A stretch of 29,173 bases of DNA from Sulfuritalea sp. (GCA_016712985.1 JADJQA010000058.1:1-29173); one strand, 5' to 3'. Positions 7,174 through 15,989 are shown, numbered from the stretch's first letter. Numbers and translations: made by a program. The notes: generated by a model not told the origin, from the letters alone.

Positions 7174-7365
7174 GCGCTCCCCGCCGGGCCGTCCCAAGGG
7201 GGGCGCAGCCAAACTACGGAGCCGCGCAGCGGCGAACCGCCGTCACCCCCTGCCTTGGGGCGAAGGCAGGGTTTCGCGGAGCACTGCTCCGCGCTGCCGC
7301 AGCCGGCCGGCTATGCAGAGCCGGCCGTGGGGCCGGGGCTGGGGGGAGGGTAGTCCAATGAGCGC
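7170..7365. repeat. 188-bp hairpin-rich insert with 8-bp flanking direct repeats
   Basis: ATGAGCGC occurs at 7170-7177 (overlapping the cysH stop) and again at 7358-7365 (the cysD start). Between them lie four inverted repeats: GCCGC/GCGGC (7221-7233), CCCTGCCTT/AAGGCAGGG (7248-7271), CGCGGAGCA/TGCTCCGCG (7275-7293) and CGGCCGGCT/AGCCGGCCG (7304-7327), followed by a G-rich tract. This looks like a non-autonomous GC-rich repeat inserted at the cysH-cysD junction with duplication of the start codon region. A 63-codon open frame (7170-7361) crosses it and ends in a TGA overlapping the cysD ATG. Whether it is mobile is inference. Confidence 0.6.
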
Positions 7366-8280
7366 GCTGGCACTGCAACGGCACTCGACCCTATCGCATC
7401 TCGACTGGCTCGAGGCGGAGTCGATCCACATCCTGCGCGAAGTGGCCGGCCAATGCGCCAACCCCGCGCTACTGTTTTCCGGCGGCAAGGACTCGCTGGT
7501 CCTGCTGCGTATTGCGGAAAAGGCCTTTCGCCCCGGACGCTTTCCCTTCCCTTTGCTCCACATCGACACCGGCCACAACTACAGCGAGGTGATCGATTTC
7601 CGCGACCTGCGTGCCTGTCAGCTCAACGAGCGGCTGATCGTGCGCTCGGTCGAGGATTCGATGCGGCGCGGCAGCGTGGTGCTGAAGTCGCCCGGCGAGT
7701 CGCGCAACAAGCACCAGTCGGTGACGCTGCTCGAAGCCATCGAGGAATTCGGCTTCGACTGCTGCATCGGCGGCGCACGTCGTGACGAGGAAAAGGCGCG
7801 GGCCAAGGAACGCATCTTTTCCTTCCGCGACGAGTTCGGCCAGTGGGACCCGAAGAACCAGCGCCCGGAACTGTGGGACCTTTACAACGCCCGCGTGCAC
7901 AAGGGCGAGAACATCCGTGCCTTCCCGATCTCGAACTGGACGGAGCTTGACGTGTGGCAGTACATCGAGCGTGAAAGACTTGAGTTGCCGTCGATCTACT
8001 TCGCGCACCGGCGTCAGGTCGTGAGGAAGGGCGGGCTGCTGCAACCGGTAACGGATCTGACCCCGGCGTGCGACGACGATCTCGTCGAAGAACTGTCCGT
8101 GCGCTTTCGCACGGTGGGCGACATCACCTGTACCGCACCTGTCGAATCGGCTGCCGACACCGTCGCCCGCATCATCGAGGAAACGGCGGCAACGACCATT
8201 ACGGAGCGGGGCGAGACCCGTCTCGACGACCAGACCTCGGAAGCATCGATGGAACAGCGCAAGAAGGAAGGATACTTTTG

Positions 8281-8281
<1 letters not shown>
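7358..8281 (+). CDS. cysD: Sulfate adenylyltransferase subunit 2 (CysD)
   Basis: This 307-residue ATP-PPi synthetase-fold subunit adenylates sulfate to APS; the CysN GTPase drives the reaction. The PP-loop SGGKDS spans residues 41-46. HIDTGHNY near 68-75 and GARRDEEKARAKERIFSFRDE near 138-158 are conserved CysD stretches, and the C-terminal part ends GYF as in the family. Length fits E. coli CysD (302). The ATG at 7358 follows a G-rich tract (GGGGGGAGGG); in-frame sequence upstream belongs to the inserted repeat and to cysH in another frame. The stop shares one base with the cysN start, implying coupled translation of the two subunits. Confidence 0.94.
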
Positions 8282-9561
<1,280 letters not shown>

Positions 9562-9581
9562 TCACCAACGAATCGGCGCAG

Positions 9582-9612
9582 TAAAAAAGCCAGGCGGTGC
9601 CTGGCTCTTTTA
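9582..9612. terminator. Bidirectional intrinsic terminator between cysN and rplQ
   Basis: AGCCAGGC (9588-9595), loop GGT, and GCCTGGCT (9599-9606) form an 8-bp stem. CTTTT follows on the plus strand and a six-T run follows the stem on the minus strand. It can end both the sulfur operon and the convergent alpha operon, whose last gene is rplQ. Confidence 0.9.
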
Positions 9613-9630
9613 CTGATCCGCGCAAGGGTT

Positions 9631-10023
9631 CTACTCGACAGCGGGAGCTTCGGCGAGGTCGCTGGCCGGGCGGTCGAGCAGCTCGACAAAGGCCATCGGC
9701 GCATTGTCGCCAACGCGAAAGCCCATCTTGAGGATGCGCAGATAGCCGCCGTTGCGAGCCGCGTAGCGCGGACCGAGCTGATCAAACAGCTTGCCGACGA
9801 TTTCGCGGTCGCGTGTGCGGTCGAAGGCCAGGCGGCGATTGGCCAGGCTGGGCTTCTTTCCCAGAGTGATCAGAGGTTCGACCACGCGGCGCAGTTCCTT
9901 GGCCTTGGGCAAAGTGGTCTTGATGGCCTCATGGCGCAACAGGGAGACAGCCATGTTGCGCAACATCGCCTGGCGATGCGCAGAGGTACGATTGAGCTTT
10001 CGAAGTCCGCTACCGTGACGCAT
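9631..10023 (-). CDS. rplQ: 50S ribosomal protein L17
   Basis: This 130-residue protein begins MRHGSGLRKLNRTSAHRQAML, the near-invariant L17 start, and contains TLPKAKELRRVVEPLITL near residues 38-55 and GGYLRILKMGFRVGDNAPMAFVEL near 91-114. It binds 23S rRNA at the exit-tunnel side of the large subunit. It is the last gene of the alpha operon, after rpoA, as in E. coli. GAGGA lies seven bases before the ATG. The short acidic tail DLAEAPAVE is a little longer than in E. coli (127 residues). Confidence 0.97.
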   Translation of the reverse strand: MRHGSGLRKLNRTSAHRQAMLRNMAVSLLRHEAIKTTLPKAKELRRVVEPLITLGKKPSLANRRLAFDRTRDREIVGKLFDQLGPRYAARNGGYLRILKMGFRVGDNAPMAFVELLDRPASDLAEAPAVE

Positions 10024-10156
10024 TTTGATGTCCTCGTTTTTTTGCGGCCATCGCGCAATGCAAATGGCCGGTTAATGGTTATCGAGAGTCTTGAATCAAT
10101 GCAGCAAATACAACCAGCGAGGCAGGCCGGCGAGATCGCCAAAGCCCGCCGATAAA
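10024..10156 (-). other. rplQ leader / rpoA-rplQ intercistronic region
   Basis: These 133 bp hold no gene. CGGCCAT (10045-10051) and ATGGCCG (10064-10070) form a 7-bp stem with a 12-nt loop about 20 bases upstream of the rplQ start. In the sense direction it is followed by an A-run, not a U-run, so it is not an intrinsic terminator. It might mark mRNA processing or modulate rplQ; no convincing promoter is visible. Confidence 0.4.
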
Positions 10157-11135
10157 TCAGGCAAGCTTCTCAAGCCCGGCCGGCGGCCAGCTTTCGAGCT
10201 TCATGCCCAGGGTCAGGCCGCGCGAAGCCAGCACTTCCTTGATTTCGTTGAGTGACTTGCGACCCAGGTTCGGGGTCTTCAGCAACTCGGTTTCGGTGCG
10301 CTGGATCAGGTCGCCGATGTAATAGATGTTCTCTGCCTTCAGGCAGTTGGCGGAACGCACCGTCAGTTCGAGGTCATCCACCGGACGCACCAGAACCGGA
10401 TCAACCGACGTCTGCTTCGGCGTTTCGGTAGACAGCGGCGTGCCTTCGAGGTCGGCGAACACCGACAACTGCTCCATCAGGATGCGGGCCGCGGTACGCA
10501 CGGCCTCTTCTGCGTTGTCGATGGCGCCGTTGGTCTCGATGTCGAGAATGAGCTTGTCGAGGTCGGTGCGCTGTTCCACGCGCGCGGACTCGACGGAATA
10601 GCTGACGCGACGCACCGGGCTGAACGACGCGTCCAGCATGATCTGGCCGATGGCGCGGTTCTCGCGGGCGATTTCGCGCTGGTTGGCCGGCACATAGCCT
10701 CGTCCGGATTCGACGCGAATCTGCATGTTCAGCTTGCCGCCAGGGGCGATGTGGGCGATCACGTGATCGGGATTGACGATCTCGACATCGTGGGTAGATT
10801 CGATGTCGCGCGCGGTAACGACACCCTCGCCGTCTCTGGAAAGCGTCAGGGGTGGCCTCGCGGCGGTTGTGCATCTTCAGCACCACGCCCTTGAGATTCA
10901 GCAGCACGTCGACGACGTCCTCGCGGACGCCGTCCAGCGTCGAGTATTCGTGAAGCACACCTTCGATGGATACTTCTGTCGGGGCGACACCTTCCATCGA
11001 GGACAGCAGGATTCGACGCAGGGCGTTGCCCAGCGTGTGCCCGTAACCGCGTTCGAACGGCTCCATGACCACGCGGGCATGAAGCGGCGAAAGCTGCTGG
11101 ACATCGATGCTGCGGGGTTTCAGAAGTGTGTGCAT
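10157..11135 (-). CDS. rpoA: RNA polymerase alpha subunit, apparent +1 frameshift
   Basis: The N-terminal part (LLKPRSIDVQQL, ERGYGHTLGNALRRILLSSM near residues 28-47, EYSTLDGVREDVVDVLLNLKG) dimerises and assembles RNA polymerase. The C-terminal part contains RPVDDLELTVRSANCLKAENI and NLGRKSLNEIKEVLASRGLTLG, the alpha-CTD that contacts UP elements and activators. The two halves lie in different frames. The shift is near residue 95, where a four-G run at 10849-10852 (plus strand) is one base too long. Removing one base gives 325 codons, the normal betaproteobacterial size, reading EATLTLSRDGEGVV across the join. The ATG at 11135 has AAGGA six bases upstream. A sequencing error is more likely than loss of an essential gene. 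Confidence 0.93.
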
Positions 11136-11156
11136 GGGCATTCCTTCAATGGGAAA

Positions 11157-11183
11157 CGCCTGGCGTCCGGGGGACGCCAGGCG
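11157..11183 (-). promoter_or_regulatory. Perfect 12-bp hairpin between rpsD and rpoA
   Basis: CGCCTGGCGTCC (11157-11168), loop GGG, and GGACGCCAGGCG (11172-11183) are perfectly complementary. In the sense strand the stem is followed by TTT and then the rpoA ribosome-binding site. The U-run is too short for a strong terminator. An attenuator, RNase processing site or mRNA-stability element that sets the S4:alpha ratio is plausible but inferred. Confidence 0.75.
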
Positions 11184-11195
11184 CAAAACTACGTG

Positions 11196-11825
11196 TTAGC
11201 GCGAATACAGTTCGACGACCAGGCCCTCATTGATCGAGGGCGGCAGGTCTTCACGCGCCGGGTATGACTTGAAGACACCCTTGCCGGCCTTTACATCCAC
11301 TTCGAGCCACACCGGGAAACCGCGCGACTCGGCGGCTTCCAGCGCGGCCTTGGTGCGCAAGTGGCCACGCGTACTGTCGAGCAACTGGATGACGTCGCCG
11401 GGACGCACGTTGTACGAGGGGATATCAACGCGCTTGCCATTGATGAGTACGCCGTTGTGACGCACGACCTGTCGCGCTTCCGCGCGCGATACCCCAAATC
11501 CCATGCGGTAAGCCACGGTGTCGAGCCGACCTTCGAGCAACTTCAGCAGGTTCTCGCCGGTCTGTCCCTTCTTGCGTTCGGCATCACCGAACACCTTGCG
11601 GAACTGCCGCTCGAGAAGGCCGTAGATGCGCCGGATCTTTTGCTTTTCGCGCAGTTGCGTACCGTAACCGGACAAGCGCTGCCCGGATTTCTGGCCGTGC
11701 TGGCCGGGCGCATAGGCACGGCGCTCGACGGAACATTTGTCAGTGAAGCACTTCTCGCCCTTGAGGAAAAGCTTCTCGCCCTCGCGGCGGCACTGGCGGC
11801 ACTTTGCGTCTAGATTTCGGGCCAT
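11196..11825 (-). CDS. rpsD: 30S ribosomal protein S4, four-cysteine form
   Basis: This 209-residue primary 16S rRNA-binding protein nucleates assembly of the 30S body and can repress its own operon in E. coli. The N-terminus carries C9-X2-C12-X13-C26-X4-C31, a zinc-binding arrangement absent from E. coli S4. LREKQKIRRIYGLLERQFRK near residues 58-77 and the S4 RNA-binding domain with ENLLKLLEGRLDTVAYRMGFG near 90-110 follow. It ends VVELYSR, the usual C-terminus. It lies between rpsK and rpoA in the alpha operon. The C+ form may be a useful taxonomic marker within Betaproteobacteria, but I have not checked its distribution. Confidence 0.97.
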   Translation of the reverse strand: MARNLDAKCRQCRREGEKLFLKGEKCFTDKCSVERRAYAPGQHGQKSGQRLSGYGTQLREKQKIRRIYGLLERQFRKVFGDAERKKGQTGENLLKLLEGRLDTVAYRMGFGVSRAEARQVVRHNGVLINGKRVDIPSYNVRPGDVIQLLDSTRGHLRTKAALEAAESRGFPVWLEVDVKAGKGVFKSYPAREDLPPSINEGLVVELYSR

Positions 11826-11840
11826 GGTGTCGTATCTGCC

Positions 11841-12230
11841 TTAGATGCGGCGGCGCTTGGGCGGCCGGCATCCGTTGTGGGGAATCGGGGTAATGTCGGT
11901 GATGCTGGTGATCTTCATGCCGAGCGCATTGAGTGCGCGTACCGCTGATTCGCGCCCGGGGCCGGGGCCCTTGATGCGAACTTCGAGATTCTTGACACCA
12001 CACTCCTGGGCCGCCTTGCCGGCGGCTTCGGCGGCAATCTGCGCGGCGAAGGGCGTCGACTTGCGCGAACCCTTGAAGCCGGCACCACCGGAAGTCGCCC
12101 ACGACAGGGCGTTGCCCTGGCGGTCGGTGATGGTGATGATGGTGTTGTTGAAGGAAGCGTGAACGTGCGCAATGCCTTCGGCGACGTTCTTCTTGATCTT
12201 TTTGCGAACTTTGGTTGCGGTCTTAGCCAT
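11841..12230 (-). CDS. rpsK: 30S ribosomal protein S11
   Basis: This 129-residue protein of the 30S platform contacts the mRNA near the E site. HVHASFNNTIITITDRQGNALSWA near residues 22-45, GSRKSTPFAAQIAAE near 53-67 and RVKGPGPGRESAVRAL-type sequence near 92-108 are diagnostic, and the end DITPIPHNGCRPPKRRRI is nearly universal. The lysine-rich N-terminus (MAKTATKVRKKIKKN) is typical. It lies between rpsM and rpsD. Confidence 0.98.
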   Translation of the reverse strand: MAKTATKVRKKIKKNVAEGIAHVHASFNNTIITITDRQGNALSWATSGGAGFKGSRKSTPFAAQIAAEAAGKAAQECGVKNLEVRIKGPGPGRESAVRALNALGMKITSITDITPIPHNGCRPPKRRRI

Positions 12231-12248
12231 GTATATAGTGGTTCCTGG

Positions 12249-12614
12249 TCACTTCTTGCCCATCGAAATCGCCTTGCGCGGCCCCTTGCGGGTTCGCGCG
12301 TTGGTGCGGGTACGTTGACCGCGCACCGGTAGGCCGCGACGATGCCGCACGCCACGGTAGCAGCCAAGATCCATCAGACGCTTGATGTTCATTGTCGTTT
12401 CGCGGCGCAAATCGCCCTCGACAATGAACTTGCCCACCTCCTCGCGCAAACGATCCATTTCGCTGTCGGTGAGTTCCTTGATCTTGACCGAACGCTTGAC
12501 GCCGACCGCGTCGCAGATTTTCCGCGCGCGAGTACGACCAATGCCGTAGATCGCCGTCAGGGCGATCTCCGCGTGCTGGTGATTCGGGATGTTGACGCCT
12601 GCTATACGAGCCAT
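12249..12614 (-). CDS. rpsM: 30S ribosomal protein S13
   Basis: This 121-residue protein of the 30S head forms bridges with the large subunit and its C-terminal tail reaches the P-site tRNA. MARIAGVNIPNHQHAEIALTAIYGIG, CYRGVRHRRGLPVRGQRT near residues 86-103 and the basic end RTRKGPRKAISMGKK are characteristic. It is the first gene of the alpha operon; a sigma70-like promoter lies 65-90 bp upstream, in the gap after rpmJ. Confidence 0.98.
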   Translation of the reverse strand: MARIAGVNIPNHQHAEIALTAIYGIGRTRARKICDAVGVKRSVKIKELTDSEMDRLREEVGKFIVEGDLRRETTMNIKRLMDLGCYRGVRHRRGLPVRGQRTRTNARTRKGPRKAISMGKK

Positions 12615-12678
12615 GTGCTTACCTGTTCGTCGCCGCTGCTGCGGTGTGGTGGGTTAGCTGAAAAATGCGAAGCCAAAG

Positions 12679-12707
12679 ATTGTATCTGATTCGGATCGCC
12701 CTATCAA
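12679..12707 (-). promoter_or_regulatory. Sigma70-like promoter of the alpha operon
   Basis: On the minus strand TTGATA (12702-12707) and TACAAT (12679-12684) are separated by 17 bp. The -35 hexamer contains the TGA stop of rpmJ. It is correctly placed to transcribe rpsM, rpsK, rpsD, rpoA and rplQ. Confidence 0.8.
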
Positions 12708-12817
12708 CCTTGACGCTGCTTGTGACGCGGATCGGTACAGATGACCCGAACCACGCCCTTGCGGCGGATGATCTTGCAATTGCGACAGATGCGTTTGACC
12801 GAAGCCAGGACTTTCAT
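12704..12817 (-). CDS. rpmJ: 50S ribosomal protein L36
   Basis: This short gene encodes 37 residues starting MKVLASVKRICRNCKI and ending TDPRHKQRQG. C11-X2-C14-X12-C27-X4-H32 is the classical zinc ribbon, so this is the C+ form, not the zinc-independent paralogue. L36 binds domain VI of 23S rRNA. It follows infA by 27 bp and closes the spc operon. CTCC-flanked GGAG lies before the ATG at 12817, and its TGA is part of the next promoter. Confidence 0.96.
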   Translation of the reverse strand: MKVLASVKRICRNCKIIRRKGVVRVICTDPRHKQRQG

Positions 12818-12844
12818 TGGAGTTCTCCGGAAAATATTGCCAGA

Positions 12845-13063
12845 CTACTTGGCGCGGAACACGATACGACCCTTGGAAAGGTCGTAAGGCGTGAGCTGCA
12901 CGGTGACCTTGTCGCCCGGAAGAATGCGGATGTAGTGCATGCGCATCTTCCCGGAGATATGGCCAAGAACCACGTGCCCGTTCTCAAGCTTGATGCGGAA
13001 CGTGGCATTAGGGAGATTCTCGACGACCTCCCCCTGCATTTCAATTACGTCTTCCTTCGACAT
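12845..13063 (-). CDS. infA: Translation initiation factor IF-1
   Basis: This 72-residue S1/OB-fold protein binds the A site of the 30S subunit during initiation. MSKEDVIEMQGEVVENLPNA, FRIKLENGHVVLGHISGKMR and LPGDKVTVQLTPYDLSKGRI match IF-1 end to end. It lies 3 bp after secY and before rpmJ, an arrangement common in Betaproteobacteria, whereas E. coli keeps infA elsewhere. The fragment starting 11 residues further on in another frame is a shadow. Confidence 0.98.
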   Translation of the reverse strand: MSKEDVIEMQGEVVENLPNATFRIKLENGHVVLGHISGKMRMHYIRILPGDKVTVQLTPYDLSKGRIVFRAK

Positions 13064-13066
13064 GGA

Positions 13067-14395
13067 TCAGCGGGCCGGAAAACCGGCGCCCTTGAAATTG
13101 GCTTTCTTCAGCAGGCTTTCATACTGGTGTGACATGACATAGGCCTGAACCTGGGACATGAAATCCATCGTTACCACGACAATGATCAACAGACTGGTCC
13201 CGCCGAAATAGAACGGTACGTTCCATTTCAGAATCAGGAATTCCGGCAACAGACAGACTGCCGTGATGTAGATGGCGCCGGCCAGTGTCAGGCGCGTCAG
13301 GATCTTGTCGATGTAGCGACTGGTCTGGTCGCCGGGACGGATGCCGGGGACAAAAGCGCCACTCTTTTTCAGGTTGTCGGCGGTCTCCTTGGAGTTAAAG
13401 ACCAGCGCGGTATAGAAAAAGCAAAAAAATACGATCGCGACTGCGTAGAGGATCACGTAGATCGGCTGCCCGGGCGACAGCGTCGCGGCAATGTCCTTGA
13501 GCCAGGTCATGCCCTCGCCGGCTCCGAACCAACCGGCGGCGGTGGCCGGAAACAGGATGATGGAGGAAGCAAAGATGGGCGGGATGACGCCCGACATGTT
13601 GAGCTTCAAGGGCAGGTGTGAACTCTGTCCGCCATATACCTTGTTGCCGACTTGCCGCTTGGCGTAATTGACCAGTATCTTGCGCTGGCCCTTTTCGACG
13701 AACACCACGAAACCAGTGACCAGAACCGCGACGGCACAAATGAACAGCGCCGACAAGGCATGCATCGCACCGGTGCGGACCAGTTCGAAAAGGCCGCCCA
13801 GCGCGCTCGGCAAACCTGCCGCGATGCCGGCGAAAATGATGATCGAGATGCCGTTGCCCAAACCGCGCTCGGTGACCTGCTCGCCCAGCCACATCAGGAA
13901 CATGGTGCCCGTAAGCAAGGTGAGTACGGTAACGAACCGGAACATTAGGCCCGGATCAAGCACCAGCCCGGCCTGCGATTCCAGCGCGATCGCCATGCCC
14001 AGCCCCTGGAACAAGGCCAAACCTACTGTTCCATAGCGAGTGTACTGGGTAATTTTGCGGCGCCCGGCCTCACCCTCCTTCTTCAATGCCTCAAGGGTAG
14101 GCACGGCGACAGTCATCAATTGCATGATGATCGACGCGGAGATGTAGGGCATGATGCCCAAGGCAAACAGGGTAAAGCGCGACAGCGCGCCGCCAGAAAA
14201 CAGGTTGAATACACCGAGAATTCCGCCCTGCTGACTCTGAAACAATTCCGCCAGCTTTACCGGATCGATCCCGGGCACAGGAATATGCGCGCCAATCCGG
14301 TATACCACCAGCGCGCCCAACAGGAACCAGAGCCGGCGCCAGAGGTCGCCGAACTTGCCGGTCTTGCCGAGAGCTGCTGCCTGGGGGCTTGCCAC
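13067..14395 (-). CDS. secY: Protein translocase subunit SecY
   Basis: This 442-residue inner-membrane protein forms the channel of the SecYEG translocon with about ten transmembrane helices. GAHIPVPGIDP near residues 37-47, the plug region FNLFSGGALSRFTLFALGIMPYI, and the cytoplasmic-loop sequences VNYAKRQVGNKVYGGQSSHLPLK and GIRPGDQTSRYIDKILTRLT are visible. Size fits E. coli SecY (443). It follows rplO in the spc operon as usual and precedes infA. The frame is intact, notable because several neighbours carry apparent indels. Confidence 0.98.
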   Translation of the reverse strand: MASPQAAALGKTGKFGDLWRRLWFLLGALVVYRIGAHIPVPGIDPVKLAELFQSQQGGILGVFNLFSGGALSRFTLFALGIMPYISASIIMQLMTVAVPTLEALKKEGEAGRRKITQYTRYGTVGLALFQGLGMAIALESQAGLVLDPGLMFRFVTVLTLLTGTMFLMWLGEQVTERGLGNGISIIIFAGIAAGLPSALGGLFELVRTGAMHALSALFICAVAVLVTGFVVFVEKGQRKILVNYAKRQVGNKVYGGQSSHLPLKLNMSGVIPPIFASSIILFPATAAGWFGAGEGMTWLKDIAATLSPGQPIYVILYAVAIVFFCFFYTALVFNSKETADNLKKSGAFVPGIRPGDQTSRYIDKILTRLTLAGAIYITAVCLLPEFLILKWNVPFYFGGTSLLIIVVVTMDFMSQVQAYVMSHQYESLLKKANFKGAGFPAR

Positions 14396-14417
14396 GCGGT
14401 CCGTCCTCTTGCGCTAT

Positions 14418-14876
14418 TCAGGCGGCGGCAGCGGCGATGTCCGCGACGGAACCACCGGCCGCTTCGATCGCAGCACGGGCGCCCTTGGTCGCGCCAACAC
14501 CTTTAAGCGCGATCTTGCGGTTGAGCTTGCCTGACAGGATGACCTTGGCTGACAAGGCGTCTCCCGCAATCACGCCGGCCTGCTTCAAGACCAATAGATC
14601 GACCTCTTCGACGGGCAGCTTGTCCAATTCGGACAAACGTACTTCGACATTTCGGCTGGCTGTCAGGGACACGAAGCCACGTTTCGGTAAACGGCGCTGC
14701 AGCGGCATTTGGCCACCTTCGAAGCCTACCTTGTGGAAACCGCCGGCGCGCGACTTCTGACCCTTGTGGCCACGACCCGCCGTCTTGCCGAGTCCACTAC
14801 CGATGCCGCGCCCGACACGCTTGGCGGCGTGCCTGGACCCGGCACCGGGCTTCAAATTGTTGAGTTCCATGCTCAT
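14418..14876 (-). CDS. rplO: 50S ribosomal protein L15
   Basis: This 152-residue protein assembles late around 23S rRNA. MSMELNNLKPGAGS, the glycine/lysine-rich KRVGRGIGSGLGKTAGRGHKG near residues 20-40, and GFEGGQMPLQRRLPKRGF near 51-68 are diagnostic. The end is alanine-rich (GGSVADIAAAAA). The ATG at 14876 is chosen because AGGGGA lies about seven bases upstream; ATG 14870 (MELNNL) is the alternative. An upstream in-frame ATG at 14906 would overlap rpmD and is rejected. Confidence 0.96.
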   Translation of the reverse strand: MSMELNNLKPGAGSRHAAKRVGRGIGSGLGKTAGRGHKGQKSRAGGFHKVGFEGGQMPLQRRLPKRGFVSLTASRNVEVRLSELDKLPVEEVDLLVLKQAGVIAGDALSAKVILSGKLNRKIALKGVGATKGARAAIEAAGGSVADIAAAAA

Positions 14877-14895
14877 TGCGATATCCCCTAGGCCC

Positions 14896-15078
14896 TTAGC
14901 CTTCACACTTCACCAGATAGGCCACCTTGCGGATCATGCCGCGCACGGCAGGCGTATCCTCGAGCACAGCCGAACTGTTGAGCCTCCTCAGGCCCAAGCC
15001 GCGCACGGTCGCGCGATGATCCTGCTTGGTGCCGATGATGCTCTTTACCAGCGTGACCTTGATCGTCTTGTCAGGCAT
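14896..15078 (-). CDS. rpmD: 50S ribosomal protein L30
   Basis: This 60-residue protein reads KTIKVTLVKSIIGTKQDHRATVRGLGLRRL and ends VRKVAYLVKCE-like, the standard short bacterial L30. It binds 23S rRNA near the 5S interface. It lies 3 bp after rpsE and 19 bp before rplO in the spc operon. Confidence 0.97.
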   Translation of the reverse strand: MPDKTIKVTLVKSIIGTKQDHRATVRGLGLRRLNSSAVLEDTPAVRGMIRKVAYLVKCEG

Positions 15079-15081
15079 GAC

Positions 15082-15609
15082 TCACTCCAGAATTTCAGCG
15101 ATGGCCTTGCCGCGCTTGGCGGCAATCTCGGCCGGGGTGCTCATGGCCAACAGACCATGCAGCGTTGCGCGCACCACGTTGTAAGGATTGGTCGAGCCGA
15201 TGGTCTTGGCAACCACGTCGGTGATCCCCATGACCTCAAACACAGCGCGCATCGGACCGCCGGCGATCACACCGGTACCGGGGGATGCAGGGGACATCAG
15301 TACCGTGGTGGCACCATGCTTACCGGTAACCGGATGATGCAGGGTGCCATCCTTGAGACTGATCTTGGCCATCTTGCGCCGGGCCTCCTCCATCGCCTTC
15401 TGAACGGCGACCGGTACTTCGCGGGACTTGCCCTTGCCCATGCCGATGCCGCCATCCCCATCGCCCACCACGGTCAGCGCGGCGAAACCGAGAATCCGGC
15501 CGCCCTTCACGACCTTGGTAACGCGATTGATGGAGACCATCTTCTCGCGCATGCCGTCATCGCGCTCTTCCTGGACCTGCTGCTGTTTCCTGCCTTGCGG
15601 TTTAGCCAT
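15082..15609 (-). CDS. rpsE: 30S ribosomal protein S5
   Basis: This 175-residue protein helps set decoding fidelity and mRNA unwinding at the 30S entry channel. VSINRVTKVVKGGRILGFAALTVVGDGDG near residues 25-53 and GVIAGGPMRAVFEVMGITDVVAKTIGS near 112-138 are conserved S5 double-stranded-RNA-binding and C-terminal elements. The N-terminal extension MAKPQGRKQQQVQEERDDG is longer and more polar than in E. coli (167 residues). Order rplR-rpsE-rpmD is canonical. Confidence 0.98.
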   Translation of the reverse strand: MAKPQGRKQQQVQEERDDGMREKMVSINRVTKVVKGGRILGFAALTVVGDGDGGIGMGKGKSREVPVAVQKAMEEARRKMAKISLKDGTLHHPVTGKHGATTVLMSPASPGTGVIAGGPMRAVFEVMGITDVVAKTIGSTNPYNVVRATLHGLLAMSTPAEIAAKRGKAIAEILE

Positions 15610-15620
15610 GTCCGTCTCGC

Positions 15621-15974
15621 TTAGAACTTGAGTCCGCCCTCACGGGCGGCTTCAGCCAGCGCCTTGACGCGGCCATGATAGTGAAAACCGGAGCGGTCGA
15701 ATGCAACCTGCTCGATACCGGCTGCCTTGGCCCGCTCGGCGATAAGTTTGCCAACCGTCTTGGCGGCATTGACGTTACCGCCGTTCGGAACCTGGCTCCG
15801 CACTTCCGGCTCCATGGTTGAAGCCGCGGCGAGTACGCGCGTGCCGCAGCCGGAGAAAATCTGGGCAGAGATATGCAGGTTGCTGCGATGCACCGCAAGG
15901 CGCACCACCTTGAGCTCCGCGATCTTGGCGCGGGTTTTGCGCGCCCTGCGCAGACGAGCCAGTTTCTTTTCCAT
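15621..15974 (-). CDS. rplR: 50S ribosomal protein L18
   Basis: This 117-residue 5S rRNA-binding protein has a basic N-terminus (MEKKLARLRRARKTRAKIAEL), RLAVHRSNLHISAQIF near residues 26-41, and the C-terminal FDRSGFHYHGRVKALAEAAREGGLKF that nearly all L18 proteins share. It sits between rplF and rpsE. A longer overlapping frame on the same strand is a shadow. Confidence 0.98.
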   Translation of the reverse strand: MEKKLARLRRARKTRAKIAELKVVRLAVHRSNLHISAQIFSGCGTRVLAAASTMEPEVRSQVPNGGNVNAAKTVGKLIAERAKAAGIEQVAFDRSGFHYHGRVKALAEAAREGGLKF

Positions 15975-15989
15975 GATTCAGCGCCTCGA

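Noticed and set aside
7001..7357. N-terminal extension of cysD
   Set aside because: The extension overlaps cysH and the inserted repeat and has no counterpart in CysD proteins; the ATG at 7358 fits the family length.
7170..7361. 63-codon frame as a real protein gene
   Set aside because: It lies wholly within the hairpin-rich insert, has no ribosome-binding site of its own and no recognisable domain; it is reported only as a possible coupling frame.
10041..10070. Terminator between rpoA and rplQ
   Set aside because: The CGGCCAT/ATGGCCG stem is followed by A residues in the direction of transcription, not by U residues.
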